DNA from: Juglans regia
Lineage: Eukaryota; Streptophyta; Magnoliopsida; Fagales; Juglandaceae
Assembly: GCF_001411555.2 (NCBI RefSeq)
Contig: NC_049903.1
Span: 34,964,145 to 35,028,144 of the forward strand
Direction: 5' to 3'
Length of the DNA stretch: 64,000 bases
Position 1 is the stretch's first letter. Each line of letters starts with the position of its first letter. Of the stretch, positions 24,201 through 34,161 are shown one piece after another. The translations under genes and the position numbers were made by a program. The notes beneath the pieces were generated by a model. The model saw only the letters and a list, made by a program, of their open reading frames with translations, did no database searches and was not told the origin of the DNA.

Positions 24201-27200
24201 GAGAGGTTCGCTCGATGTGCGCTCGAAGTGGCGCTCGAGCAGAACCCATACAGAGAGGTTCGCTCGATGTGCGCTCGACGTGGAGCTCGAGCAGAATCCA
24301 TCTAGAGAGGTTCGCTCGACGTGCGCTCGACGTGGCGCTCGAGTAGAATCCATACAGAGAGGTTCGCTCGACCTGCGCTCGACGTCGCGCTCGAGCAGAA
24401 TCCATACAGAGAGTTTCGCTCGACGTGAGCTCGAGCTCATACAGAGAGGTTCGCTCGATGAGCGCTCGACGTAGCGCTCGAGCAGAACTCTTCCAGAGAG
24501 GTTCGCTTGACTTCCGCTCGACATATCGCTCGAGCCAATGTTCAATACAACGTGCGGTCGACTTGCGCTCGACACCTCGCTCGAGCGCAAGTCTTCAAAA
24601 CAATGTAAAATTCATGTTTTGAGCGCCGTGTTGGGGACTATATTGAATATTCAATACACAAGAATCACAAGAATCACAACTGCTGGCTCCAATTCATAAG
24701 AGACGTGCTTGAATTAAATTTAGGGCTCACCGTAGGTGGAAGCTGAACAGAGGAGCAACGAGGGACGGCGGCAGGAAGGAGCAACGACGAACGGGCACGC
24801 TAGCAATAAAGACACAAGACGTGAGGACGGCTTCACAGTTCACTGGTTCAGTCACTGGGACGGGAGACGCGAGAGAGAAGTGAAGGAGGAAGAAGAAGTG
24901 AAGAAGGAAGAAGAAGAAGTGAAGAAGGAACGACGTATGAAGAAGCTCCTTCAAGAAGGAACTTCCGAAACGACGCCGTTCCATATTAAGTGGAACGGTG
25001 TCGTTCAATAATTTTTTTTAAACCCAGCTCCAAAACGACGTCGTTTTACAGCTGGGTTTAAAAAAAATTCGGAGTGGAGCTCCAACTCCGACTCCGAATA
25101 ATTATTCGGAGCTACTCCGAATTCCGACTCCGAATTCCGACAACTCCGACTCCGTCGGAGTCGGCATCGGAGCGGAGGTCGGACGGAGTCGGAATTCTCG
25201 GAATTTTGCACACCCCTACTTTTACCTATAGAAAAAACTATGGTTTGCAATGAAGACAGCATGCCATTTTGGGTGCTTGCTGTCTGCCTCTTTTAGTTAT
25301 CCTATTTAACATCTGGTTTTTATGTTAATGTGAAGATCTCATGGTCCACGGGTTCATTTTGTTGACAGGTAACTGATTTGTCTAGTAAGCATTGGTAGGC
25401 GTTTGCTTTTGATTCCTGGCAAGAATCACAGTATACTACTTATAAAAAACAGAATCACAATAAATTAGGTGCATTGTGGTGCCCTTTTTGTAATTTTGTT
25501 ACGTGTGGCTTTATGTGCGATTGTGTATGTGGTGATTGGTTCTTATTTGCTTGCCTGAACCAAGCTTTTTATGAAGTTTCATTCCCTTGCTCTGATGTTG
25601 TACTTTCTGCATCACACTGCTTATGTTTTCATCTTAACCCCTATCATGTCTACTTTTTGGTACAGTCCAGGAATCATGTTATTGATTTTCAATAGGATAA
25701 GCAGTCACGTCCCTCTCAAGATTTTATCAATAGAAGATGGCACAGTTCTCAAATCATTCAATCATCTACTTCATCGAAGCAAGAAGGTGGACTTCATAGA
25801 ACAATTCAATGAGAAGCTTCTTGTTAAGCAAGAAAATGAAAACCTTCAGATTCTTGATGTAAGTCGTCATCTCTTTTGGCATTGTCTAGCAGCCTCTGAT
25901 TATCCTAACCTTTTAAATATCATTTCCCTTGAATGTAGGTTCGAAATGCTGAGCTGATGGAAGTTAGCAGAACTGAGTTCATGACTCCATCAGCATTTAT
26001 CTTTCTGTATGAGAACCAGTTGTTCCTGACATTCAGGAATCGAACAGTTGCTGTTTGGAACTTTCGTGGGGAGCTTGTGACATCATTTGAGGATCACCTT
26101 TTATGGCATCCTGACTGCAATACAAATAACATATATATTACAAGTGATCAGGACCTTATCATATCTTACTGCAAGGCAGATTCTGACGATCATTGGATGG
26201 AAGGAAATGGTAATTATTTGAAGGTCCAATGATTGATGGCTATCGCTAGCCTTGCTTACGTGACCCTAATTTGTATGATTGCCTGTGGAACTTCTTTCGA
26301 AATCAAATCTGCCTTACCTTATAATTTTTCACATAGTGAACCCTAAATTAATAATTTTGTGGGGGAAAAAGGTACTGAATAAGGCAGTAACATATTACTT
26401 ATACCCTAAAGCAGTCACATTCTGTTGAAGTCCATTTGAGTTCTGCTTTGTAGTATTGGCTGGAGAACCATGATGCATTTATTTCAGATTGGCCACAAGA
26501 ATTGCTAATTGGTTTTGGTTAACTTGAGATCTAGAGTAATTATTCTTGGTTTACTAAACAAAATTTAGAATACATGGTTGCTTTGCTTTGGCTACCAGGT
26601 TTAATAAACGCTCATCTGATTAATTTGCGTAAGTATTTCTTGGGTAAGGTGGGATCGTTTCATTTCTGATGAATTTCGGTTGGTTTTGTTTTTGGCTAGT
26701 TATAACCCTAACAGCTGAATTTGAGTATATAATTATTTTTCTGCAACTGTGGCTTTTTACGGTCCATTTTGTGTAGTGGTTTGGCTGGTAGTTTGATCTG
26801 AATTCATGTTGAAGTCGGTCTTTTTCAATTTTTGTGATGTATGGCAAGGGTGTCGTACCCCAAGTATAGTATGAGGGAGTGGTGAATGGATACTAGATTG
26901 CTTTGAGGGAGAAATTCTTGTCCATTATGATGATTCCAAGTGGCTCTAATTGCAATATTTTGACTGGTCCATTTTGGGGTATGGGCCCAGATGTGCTTGG
27001 GCTTTTCTTTGGTTATTACAAAGGCCACAATATTATAGAAATTTTAGATATTCCTGCATCTGCAAGGTTGTGCATATTTTATAGAACTTAATTTCTTTGT
27101 TTATTTGAATTGTCAAGTGTTTATTTTCTTGAATAAGAACGATGGTGGGAGGTTTTATTCAATTTCTGCATTTGTTTCATAATAAAGCGCATGAAGATCA

Positions 27201-27564
27201 CATCAGAGTTGTGGGTTTGTCACTATTTGATGCTTGAAGTTAGGTTATTTCACGAGGAGAATATTTTAGGTGGGTGGAATCAGAACTGTAGTCTCATTGT
27301 TTACTTTTGGATGCAGCTGGGTCTGTCAATATCAGTAACATCTTGACTGGGAAATGCCTGGCTAAAATAACTGCAAGCAGCAGCTGTCCCAAGGTCGATG
27401 AGTGCAGCAGCAGTGCAGGCAGCTCAAAACAGCCAGATCACTACAGGGTGAGGAGCACGGTTGCAGAGGCTCTGGAAGACATCACTGCCCTTTTCTATGA
27501 CGAAGAAAGGAATGAGATTTATACGGGTAACCGGCATGGTCTGGTTCATGTGTGGTCTAACTGA
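12282..27564 (+). CDS. WD40-like (transducin superfamily) plant protein, 8 exons, 468 aa
   Basis: Exons: 12282-12470, 18868-19015, 19149-19299, 19393-19518, 19610-19690, 25666-25858, 25939-26209 and 27317-27564. Every intron is GT-AG, and the total is 1407 nt, an exact multiple of three ending in TGA. The protein starts [16 protein letters not shown] and contains [75 protein letters not shown], and [22 protein letters not shown]. It ends [12 protein letters not shown], a WD-type blade ending. It matches a conserved, probably single-copy plant family of beta-propeller proteins without a firm function; a scaffolding role is only inference. Introns 1 (6.4 kb) and 5 (6.0 kb) are swollen by a chromovirus and a hAT. 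The first donor (ATG/GTCTCT) is weak and is the least certain junction. Confidence 0.85.
12636..13221 (-). repeat. Chromovirus 3' LTR (left)
   Basis: Starts TGTTAGAACACTGC and ends GGTTTCTGACA on the plus strand. It aligns with 18041-18621 over its whole length with scattered differences. Confidence 0.9.
13203..18012 (-). pseudogene. Chromovirus gag-pol polyprotein, broken
   Basis: Minus-strand order: gag ([11 protein letters not shown] with an N-terminal coiled coil, then [19 protein letters not shown], 18012-17268); aspartic protease ([12 protein letters not shown], about 16930-16890); RT ([29 protein letters not shown] and FFDDILVYS, 16211-15570); RNase H (15557-15312); HHCC zinc finger and integrase start (CDVCQAVK, 14902-14700); later integrase with HPQSDGQTE (about 13955); and a chromodomain ([20 protein letters not shown], about 13300-13240). 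The chromodomain classifies it as a chromovirus. Numerous stops and frameshifts and a TRIM in the integrase (14051-14496) inactivate it. Confidence 0.88.
14051..14496 (-). mobile_element. TRIM element, 446 bp, nested in the chromovirus integrase
   Basis: Two 172 bp LTRs (14051-14222 starting TGTAACGCCCC and 14325-14496 starting TGTAATGCCCC, both ending ...TATC(A/G)CA) enclose a 102 bp internal region. The internal region ends in GGCTATGATACCATT, the reverse of a tRNA-Met-type primer site, so the element is on the minus strand. A perfect 5 bp duplication ATAGG lies at 14046-14050 and 14497-14501. It has no coding capacity and must have been moved by another element's proteins. Confidence 0.92.
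18041..18621 (-). repeat. Chromovirus 5' LTR (right)
   Basis: Starts TGTTAGAACATTGC directly after the reversed primer site GGATACCATT and ends GGTTTCTGACA. TATGC follows. Confidence 0.9.
19691..20599 (+). other. Intron 5 of the WD40-like gene, part before the hAT insertion
   Basis: AT-rich intron sequence following the donor GTAATC at 19691. No gene or clear repeat was recognised up to the hAT terminal repeat. Confidence 0.6.
20608..20850. repeat. Left subterminal CTCCGA/TCGGAG repeat array of the hAT element
   Basis: Many copies of CTCCGACTCCGA and GGAGGTCGGAGCTCCGACC lie in both orientations, making several palindromes. Such arrays next to hAT ends usually bind transposase. Confidence 0.7.
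21686..23920 (-). pseudogene. hAT transposase (BED zinc finger, RNase H-like core, dimerisation domain) with one premature stop
   Basis: A single minus-strand frame of 745 codons runs from ATG at 23920 to the stop at 21686 and is broken only by TGA at 22895-22897 (after [14 protein letters not shown] follows). Domain order: acidic low-complexity N-terminus (about residues 1-75); BED-type zinc finger ([36 protein letters not shown], about 85-135); catalytic core with FTTDTWTS and TVDNASAN carrying the first two acids; C-terminal hAT dimerisation segment ([23 protein letters not shown], then [14 protein letters not shown] with the third acid). The stop is a one-base change from a CGA arginine codon. 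It would remove about half the protein. Related to Ac-like and sleeper-type plant proteins. Confidence 0.88.
24065..24600. repeat. Minisatellite with GCTCGACGTGCGCTCGA core inside the hAT element
   Basis: About nine imperfect units of roughly 55-65 bp share GTTCGCTCGACGTGCGCTCGA and then GAGCAGAACCCATACAGAGAG. It lies just 5' of the transposase, where a promoter would be. The copy at 35945-36412 has a different unit number and arrangement. Confidence 0.8.
25060..25210. repeat. Right subterminal CTCCGA/TCGGAG repeat array of the hAT element
   Basis: The same motif family as the left end lies next to the right terminal repeat, including ACTCCGACTCCGTCGGAGTCGG, an inverted palindrome. It is preceded by a palindrome AAAACGACGTCGTTTT near 25032-25047. 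Confidence 0.7.
25219..25665 (+). other. Intron 5 of the WD40-like gene, part after the hAT insertion
   Basis: AT-rich intron leading to the acceptor TTTTGGTACAG at 25665. No other feature was recognised. Confidence 0.6.
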
Positions 27565-27840
27565 AATTTAGATTGTTCATTAATTTGTTGTGGGCGCTAT
27601 AAGATTGCTGCCAGAGGATTGGTTTTTCATTTGGCTCTGTATCATATATCAATCATCATGGGATAACGTAAGGGCACTGCCCTTTTTCACGAGGCTTTCA
27701 AAGTGATCTTGTATTGTATCATTTGATTTGTGTGGTTCTTATGAACAAGTATTTTGTAGATTGGCTTTTTTCGGGAATATAGGTAGCCTGATTGCGATGC
27801 GGTGATGTTTGTACAAAGCAAAATGCTAGTTTGTCCCATC
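27565..27840 (+). other. Probable 3' UTR and downstream flank of the WD40-like gene
   Basis: AT-rich sequence follows the TGA stop, with several TTGTAT/TTTGTA motifs that could serve as near-upstream polyadenylation elements. No canonical AATAAA was assigned. Confidence 0.35.
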
Positions 27841-28045
27841 ATTTTGCCCTCTCACTTTGACTTCTTCTGTATTTAATTGTTTTTTTTACTTAATAATTAA
27901 GAAAGTGATTTTTTGTATATTGATGTATTTTTTTATTTCTTAAAAATATTTAAATATGTTAAAAAAATATGAAAAGAAAAATGAAAAGAAAATAAAAACA
28001 AACATTTGTGCTAGGCGGTCAAAGCTAGCGGCAGCCTAGCACAAC
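27841..28045. repeat. Dispersed AT-rich repeat (MITE- or SINE-like), copy 1
   Basis: The block AATAATTAAGAAAGTGATTTTTTGTATATTGATG, then a run ending AAAAATATGAAAAG, then a GTGCTAGGCGGTC tail resembles 59085-59300 in the same order. Boundaries are approximate. It recurs in copy B at about 39636-39840. Confidence 0.5.
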
Positions 28046-29162
28046 TCTTGTTCAGATCTAGCAATTAACATGCAAGTCTTTGTTTGCTTTCCACGTGCGA
28101 TTATATTTGTAGATGTTTGTTTGTCCAGGTGCGATCATATGTAAAAGCCAGTGCAAACTCATTTTCAAGGAAAATATATACTCCCTGCACCACAGGCAGT
28201 CAAGCTTTCCAATGACGCTACATTTCATATTAACAAATCACAATAATCGTTTCATTAGCCTTTATAGTCTCCTGTTTGACTTAAATTAAATCTCAGGTCG
28301 AATTATACCCAGAGAAGCATTTGATTTGCATGCCATTATTGACTTTTGGTGATTCGTCTGTGTGCTGAATTAATCGCTGCCACAACTAGTGCAAGGATTC
28401 TTAATTCTCCTGAGTAGAAGAAAGCACAAACCATTTGTTTCCAACCTATTTTATTTTGATTTACTGAAATTATCACATTTAATGCAAGGTTAATTTTTAA
28501 GGAAAGATTACTCTTAAGATCCCTGGGTTTCGGACCTTTTATAAATTGATATCTAGGGTGTAAAAAGTTTCAAGTTAGTCATTGGGTTAGTGTCATATTC
28601 TAAAATGGTACCTCCGTCGGAACTATGTTACTCTATTGACGGAAAAAACTCGAGATGCAATCAATTCCCACGTAAACTAATCATAAGAAGTGTCATCCAT
28701 ATATCCAATAAGAACTTTGTTTTATTTTATTAATATTTATGCTAATGTGGCATGCTTATTGTGCATTTTTATTTTTTAATACTTACTGGATATACATATA
28801 ACACGTGTCTTGTTGACTGCCTCATTAGCTTTTTCTCAGTAAAAGACGCAAGCTTTTTCCATCAACAGACTACCGAAGTTCGAACAAAAGGTAGTTTGAT
28901 AAGAGAGTTCAATTTTTGTAACCAAAGAGTACTCTTATGACAACGATAGGCTGTAAATCTAACAATTTCATCATTCCTCTCAATATTATAACCACAGCTC
29001 CAAAGTAATTAAGAACTAGAGAAGCAATAAGGTGAACCTCCTACATAATAATTTACGAAAGAAAAATAATATCTTGGTTTGGTTAATTATTTAAGAAAAA
29101 AGTGAGGTGTTCATTTAATTGTTCACAAACATAATCTAAAAGAAAAAAGAAATAATCTCTTA

Positions 29163-29344
29163 GAAAAATGCTACAAGGAGATCTTACACCAGACACTTCC
29201 ACTTAACTAACATGTGATTTGTCATTTTTGTCATTTTATTTAAACCCACACATATTTAAGCATTAAAATAGAAAGACATAAATGATAAATCACATGTTGA
29301 TTAGGTGGAGATGTGTGGTATTAGGCTCTTATGTAGAATTTCTC
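29163..29344. mobile_element. MITE with about 57 bp imperfect inverted repeats
   Basis: CTACAAGGAGATCTTACACC...AACATGTGATTTGTCATTT on the left pairs with AAATGATAAATCACATGTT...TGTGGTATTAGGCTCTTATGTAG on the right. The short AT-rich centre has no ORF. Target-site duplication not resolved. Confidence 0.7.
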
Positions 29345-29739
29345 TCTCTCTTAAAAACGTAGTTCAAATTAAGAATGTTAGATAATCCTAATTCCTACAA
29401 CCTAGAATATTCACCGACTGCTACCGACGCCTTTGCTCAAGAATATGGTAGTTCTATTCAGGCAGACCACAAACCAACTTCTACTTGGTTTTCTGTTTCT
29501 AGACGCAAGTATTCTTAAGAATCTAGTTTAGTAAACAACAATCTTCCTCAACAAAAAGGAATAGAACCAAATCAGACAACATACAAGAAACCATGACAAA
29601 AATCATCCCAACTTGAAACTTCCAATTAAAATTTTTAGAAACCAACGAGAGAGAAATTGGAGAGAGAGAAACTTGCCAAAAGGTCTAGCAGAGAGAAACG
29701 GCGGTGGAGGTTTGAGATTGGAGAGAGGCTACGGTTTCG

Positions 29740-29740
29740 A

Positions 29741-29771
<31 letters not shown>

Positions 29772-29779
29772 GAGAGAGC
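29740..29779. repeat. GA microsatellite
   Basis: A run of GA units interrupted by two GACA units. Copy B has it at about 41535-41574. Confidence 0.8.
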
Positions 29780-30649
29780 AGGAAATCTATCGAAGATGAG
29801 GATCCAGTTGGATTAGCGTCACATTGCAAATGGTACCACATTTATAAATTGGTACTATGCCGCCCCATTTCTACCGCTCACCTTGCCCCCATTGATGTGA
29901 CACTATCAAATGGTACCACATGGTTTAATAAAAAAAAATTATATTCAAAATAAAATGGTGTCAGAAAACACAAAAAGAGGAAGACGGAAAACTTAGGTTC
30001 CCTCTACCAGTTTTATGTTTGTGTTTTTAACTCTTTTATTTTTTTAATAAACCACATGGTACCAAATGGTGGTACTACGTCAATGGGACATCGTGAGTGG
30101 TATAACTAGGGTGATATAGTAACATTTCTTCATTTTGAAAATAAACTTAATTAAAAGAAAAATAACAAGGTTTCGGGTTTTAAACACGATATCCACATCC
30201 TATATCGGTACCCACCTTGGGTATGGGAGGTGGGTAATCCAATTATCGGCTCAGGTTATTCGGGACTTCCGAATCGGATTGGGAAAAGATCCTGCTTGAA
30301 TGAACAATGCTAAATGTGGAATGCTAACCGTACATTTTTTCTTTCTCTAATGTGGATATTCATATGATATATGTCTTGTTCTGACTAGCTTTACATGTCG
30401 GTTGATTGCCTTGTTAGTTTTTCCGTTAGTAAAATACTTCAGTTTTTACATCAGGTCTGGACAAAGGGACTATCTTCAAATATAATCCTAACCCTAGGGA
30501 CTAACTTGAAACTTTTTAAAGCCCATGAATAATTAGTAAAAAGTTCAAAGTTCAAACCCTAGAGACTTAAAACAATAACTTTCTCTACTATTTATTTCAT
30601 TTTTTCTCAAATCAAAGGTTGGGCTTGGTGGGATGGGTTATGCATGGCT

Positions 30650-30890
30650 ACATAATTTTAAATAAGTTAAGTAGTATTTGATTTTATGTAAACATCTATT
30701 GTAAGCCTTTATAAGGCCATCTAAATTAATAATAAAGCATGCAATGTTGAACCAATTTTGTTTGCAAACTTTGTTTATCAACTGGGGGGCTTAGGACCTC
30801 TTGAAGTGTCCCACAAAGGAGATTCGGGACTTCTCAAATTGTCCCAAATTATCATGTTACGTGTTCAATTAATTGAGCACATTACAATTG
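30650..30890 (+). repeat. Fragment of an LTR-like repeat (family X), copy A
   Basis: TAAATAAGTTAAGTAGTATTTGATTTTATG, GTAAGCCTTTATAAGGCCAT and TGTTCAATTAATTGAGCAC occur in the same order at about 48990-49440. The sequence continues into ATTGGTATTCAAGACC, which could be a decayed primer site. This may be the 5' LTR of an element whose 3' LTR lies at 49 kb. Ends not defined. Confidence 0.45.
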
Positions 30891-31609
30891 GTATTCAAGA
30901 CCAGGTTGGCATGTTGATCCCATACTCAATCTCATGGGAACTCGAGCAACAATGAAAACAAGTGTGTAGAGAAAAAGAGAATGTGAGATAAAAAGACAAA
31001 TGAATAAAAGAATGATGGATATTGAATCATTCTATCATGATTAGGAGCATGTATTCTTTAGAAAGGAGGCTTTCAATACCATCATAAAAAAGAACGAAGA
31101 GGGACTAAGACCATAGGAGGATTTAGTAGTTGAGGAGACCAAGAAGGAGTCTCACAAGACATTCAAGAGAGGATGAGAGAGGTATCCAAGGAGAAGAAGT
31201 CCAAACAACCAGAATTTTCTACTTATCCTCCATATTCTCACATGATCAAGGAGGCCATTCTAGTGACTCCAAATGAGAAAAACTAGTATAAACTATACAA
31301 TATCATCAAATACAGGAAAAACAAGCACAAGCTTGCAAATATTGATAATGAGACAAAGTCTAAGCCAAACAAAGTGGTTCCAAAGTGCAAGATCCCCGAG
31401 CATTTCATTATGTCAAAGATATATGCAGATATGGACAAATATTCATGAAAAGACTTCTGTGAGGTGAAAGAAATTATAAGTTTTACAAGGTGTGGCATCA
31501 TCAAACAATAAAAAAGAAAAAGAAAAATAAAAAGAAAAAGAAAATGAAGTGCCAAAATTATTTTTGCCCTTGAACACAAGGGAAACTTCAAAAGGTGGAG
31601 AATGTCACT

Positions 31610-32151
31610 TGTTGGGTATAAATTGAGCTAGGGTCCAGCCCTTTGGAAGTCCATTGCCAAGGATAAAAAAAATGATAGAAACTGCCAAGAGATAAAGATA
31701 AACAAAGGAAGAGATAAAACTAAAAGTGGTTGGTCGACATATAAAAAGGTAAAAGTGACATAAGGCAAGCAGGATTAAGCTACAATAGGTATAACTTCAA
31801 TGATGGAAGAAGATGTTTATAAAAGGAGTGGACCTCTACAAACGTGGACACTTCTCCACACTCTCTTGGGACCCTCTCTCTCTCTCTCTCTCTCTCTAGA
31901 TTTCTACTTATACAACATTTTCTTCAATCTCTCCTCAACCCAATTTTATTTAATATATTAATAGCAAAGTGAGGTCATGAGAAATTATAAAATCACCAAA
32001 CATAGTGAATTTTGCATCTCAAAAGACCTGTGGACATAGTCTTTTATGCCGAATCATGAGCATCTAAGCACCGTATTGACGTCAAAGCATCATCTTGAGC
32101 CATTTGGCCATACTATTGGCCTCCAGCCCAATTGAAAAATTGTTTTAACTA
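31610..32151 (+). repeat. LARD 5' LTR, copy A
   Basis: Starts TGTTGGGTATAAATTGAG after a purine tract and ends near TTGTTTTAACTA, followed by ATTGGTGCCGTGTATGGG, which resembles the gypsy-type primer site TTGGCGCCGT. It aligns with the 3' LTR at 47097-47602, including the TCCACAC(A/T)CTCTTGGGA and CT microsatellite portion. Confidence 0.7.
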
Positions 32152-34161
32152 TTGGTGCCGTGTATGGGCTGATTTATTGCTCTCCAAACAAAAGGTAGCC
32201 TATTCTCGAGAGGATATCTCTAGACAACCATGTAAGTCTTCTTGTTAATTTTCTCGTATTTGAGTTCTTATTCAAGAGCCCGAATTGTCTATTGTTTTAA
32301 AAATAAAAAAGAAATTGCATGGTACATTGCAGATGGGCCATGAAATGTGCACCCCTGAATCTCAAAGTTGATGGGCAGTAACCTGCCAGCCTGACCCATG
32401 AAAGGGTGAGCACCTAGCTCTACCATTTGTGCGTAGGGCCACAGGCTGGCACGTAGCCCGTTGCAGGCACCTCTAAACTTTGGCAGTGAACATGAACCTG
32501 TTGGACTCACTCCAAGAACCTAAGCTCACCCAAAGAAACACATGCACAAATATTTCATACAACCCACAAGCGTCGACAGCTTGCCCGCCATGCCTTCAAT
32601 GGCGAGCAGGGAGCCCGCCACCATATAAACTTTAGTGGGCAAACATGATGCTTGCCCACCATGCTCCAAGAGGCCAGTACAGTAGCCACCACATCAGAGG
32701 ACATATGTAGGGATGATGGGGCTTTTCCCACTAGCCAACGGGCTTCAAGATTGCCACCGAGCTTACCCGCTGGAAGCTAGGTTGTATGGGGGCAACATCC
32801 CGCCACGTGGTTCCAAGCCTCATTTCTCCAGCTTCATGCTCATTGATGCCACTCCTTGCCACATGGCGAGCTTGAAGCTTACTCGCTCTGTGCTTCGTCG
32901 CTAAAAGTCAATGACGACTTTAGGCCACCAAGCTCTACCTCCTTGGGCCAAGTGAGCCAAACCTCATGCATCCTTGTTGGACTTGGGTTGAGAAGTAGTG
33001 CATATCGATGCTCCTCGATGCTTGTGATCTGCCCATGGATCTGCACATTGCATGCATCAGATGGCCTTTATTCCTAAAATCTTCACACTCAAGCTTCGGA
33101 CACATGCACTGAGATAACTTACCACTAACCATATTTTTATATGCTGGGATACTTTTCCTTCAGCGACTCGAAATAATAGGCAACATGTCATCACCCAACA
33201 ATATTGTACCATATATAAGCTAAAGCCCATAACCAATGAGTGCAACAAAAGGATGCATGAGCAAAGCATGTCACCTGCCAACCCATTATATTGGCGCTTA
33301 GTCTCCATTGGACGAAAACTCAAAAATTGAGCCACTTGGCTTAAGTTTGCTTTTCCTAAGCTTGATACTTAGATTTTATTTGTACTAACAAATTTGGTTT
33401 TTAGATGTTCTTCCTATAATACTCATCAGATCTCTATGAGACTCTAAAGGAATGGAAAAACATGGCATAGAGATAGACAAGTGCATAAGCTATACATTTC
33501 GCTAATTGGTCTTGTATAATCAACATTGCTTAGGCGTCCTGGGTCCAACCAGATCTGTAATTTAAGCAAATAGAACAAAGAGGATACATAAGCAGGAAAA
33601 TTCACAACAAGAATTACTAAATAGCGAACAATCTCGATTACGAAAAAAATACTCAATGGTGAATAATTTCTATCAGGCAAAAGTCATTCCATGGCTAACA
33701 ATCTCCGCCAAGCAAAAACATAAAGCAATAGCTAAATGGCTCGGGTTTGCTTGTCTCATACTTGTGATTTAAATTATTTACGTTAACAAACTTTAGTTTT
33801 GGTAGATTCCTCCATAGGGATCGTCAAACCCTCTACAAAGCATGAACTATAGGGTCACTCTCAAGTTTCGCTTGAGCCCTTCAGCTATTTATCTTCGCTA
33901 GAACAAATTACCCTAGAGCTTTTGCTCGACCATAACTAGTCTTCATTATCACCGAGGAAGGGCCACCTTCAAGCCTCACCTGGACACCTTGATCCCTCAC
34001 AATAATCAAACAAAAGAAATGGAAAAACCACAACAGCAAGTTCGTCTCCAATCCATGCTCGAGCAATCCAGAATTTATTCAAAAGTTTCAAAGCGAATGG
34101 ATAAAAGCATAAAGATAAGCAAGTAACCCATTTAGCCTACTATCACAACCTTGAAGACCAA
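32152..34161 (+). other. LARD internal region, copy A (non-coding)
   Basis: No retroelement proteins could be found in six frames; short ORFs have no recognisable content. Modules rich in GCCCGCCA/TGGCGGGC and repeated ACTTGGCTNAAG blocks occur. It ends abruptly at 34161, where the sequence turns into an inverted copy of its own beginning. Confidence 0.55.

Larger units (their letters stand above)
20600..25218 (-). mobile_element. hAT transposon, about 4.6 kb, nearly autonomous, in intron 5 of the WD40-like gene
   Basis: The left end TAGGGGTGGGC and the right end GCACACCCCTA are inverted repeats typical of plant hAT elements. The flanks CTTTTACG (20592-20599) and CTTTTACC (25219-25226) are an 8 bp duplication with one mismatch. 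The element carries a minus-strand transposase with one internal stop, dense subterminal CTCCGA repeats at both ends, and a minisatellite between the transposase 5' end and the right terminus. The open transposase suggests a fairly young insertion or a family kept active. Confidence 0.9.
28500..30600. repeat. Decayed repeat cluster with inverted AGGGACTAA-type motifs
   Basis: GTTTCAAGTTAGTC near 28567 is matched in reverse by GACTAACTTGAAACTTTTTA near 30513. ACTCTTAAGAT (28511) and AGAGTACTCTTATGAC (28925) form a shorter inverted pair. This suggests one or two old DNA elements with long degenerate ends, but no clean termini or duplications were found. Copy B has the same at about 40295-42395. 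A GA/CT-rich block lies inside. No genes were seen. Confidence 0.35.
23528..34161 (+). repeat. Large direct repeat, copy A (about 10.6 kb)
   Basis: This matches 35314-45955 almost base for base (offset 11,786 at the start, 11,795 through the gene, 11,794 near the end). The match covers the right part of the hAT element, exons 6-8 of the WD40-like gene, its 3' flank and the first half of a LARD. Differences are rare SNPs and small indels, mostly in the hAT minisatellite and linker. See the scaffold gap entry for interpretation. Confidence 0.95.

Noticed and set aside
24065..24600. CRISPR-like array
   Set aside because: Units are imperfect and contiguous, without unique spacers, in a plant nuclear transposon.
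24050..24622. Overlapping ORFs on both strands through the minisatellite (also 35900-36409)
   Set aside because: The unit lacks stops in several frames, so long ORFs arise on both strands. No known domain; treated as repeat.
29613..29953. Arg/Glu-rich small proteins
   Set aside because: They translate the GA microsatellite and its surroundings; no start context or conservation.
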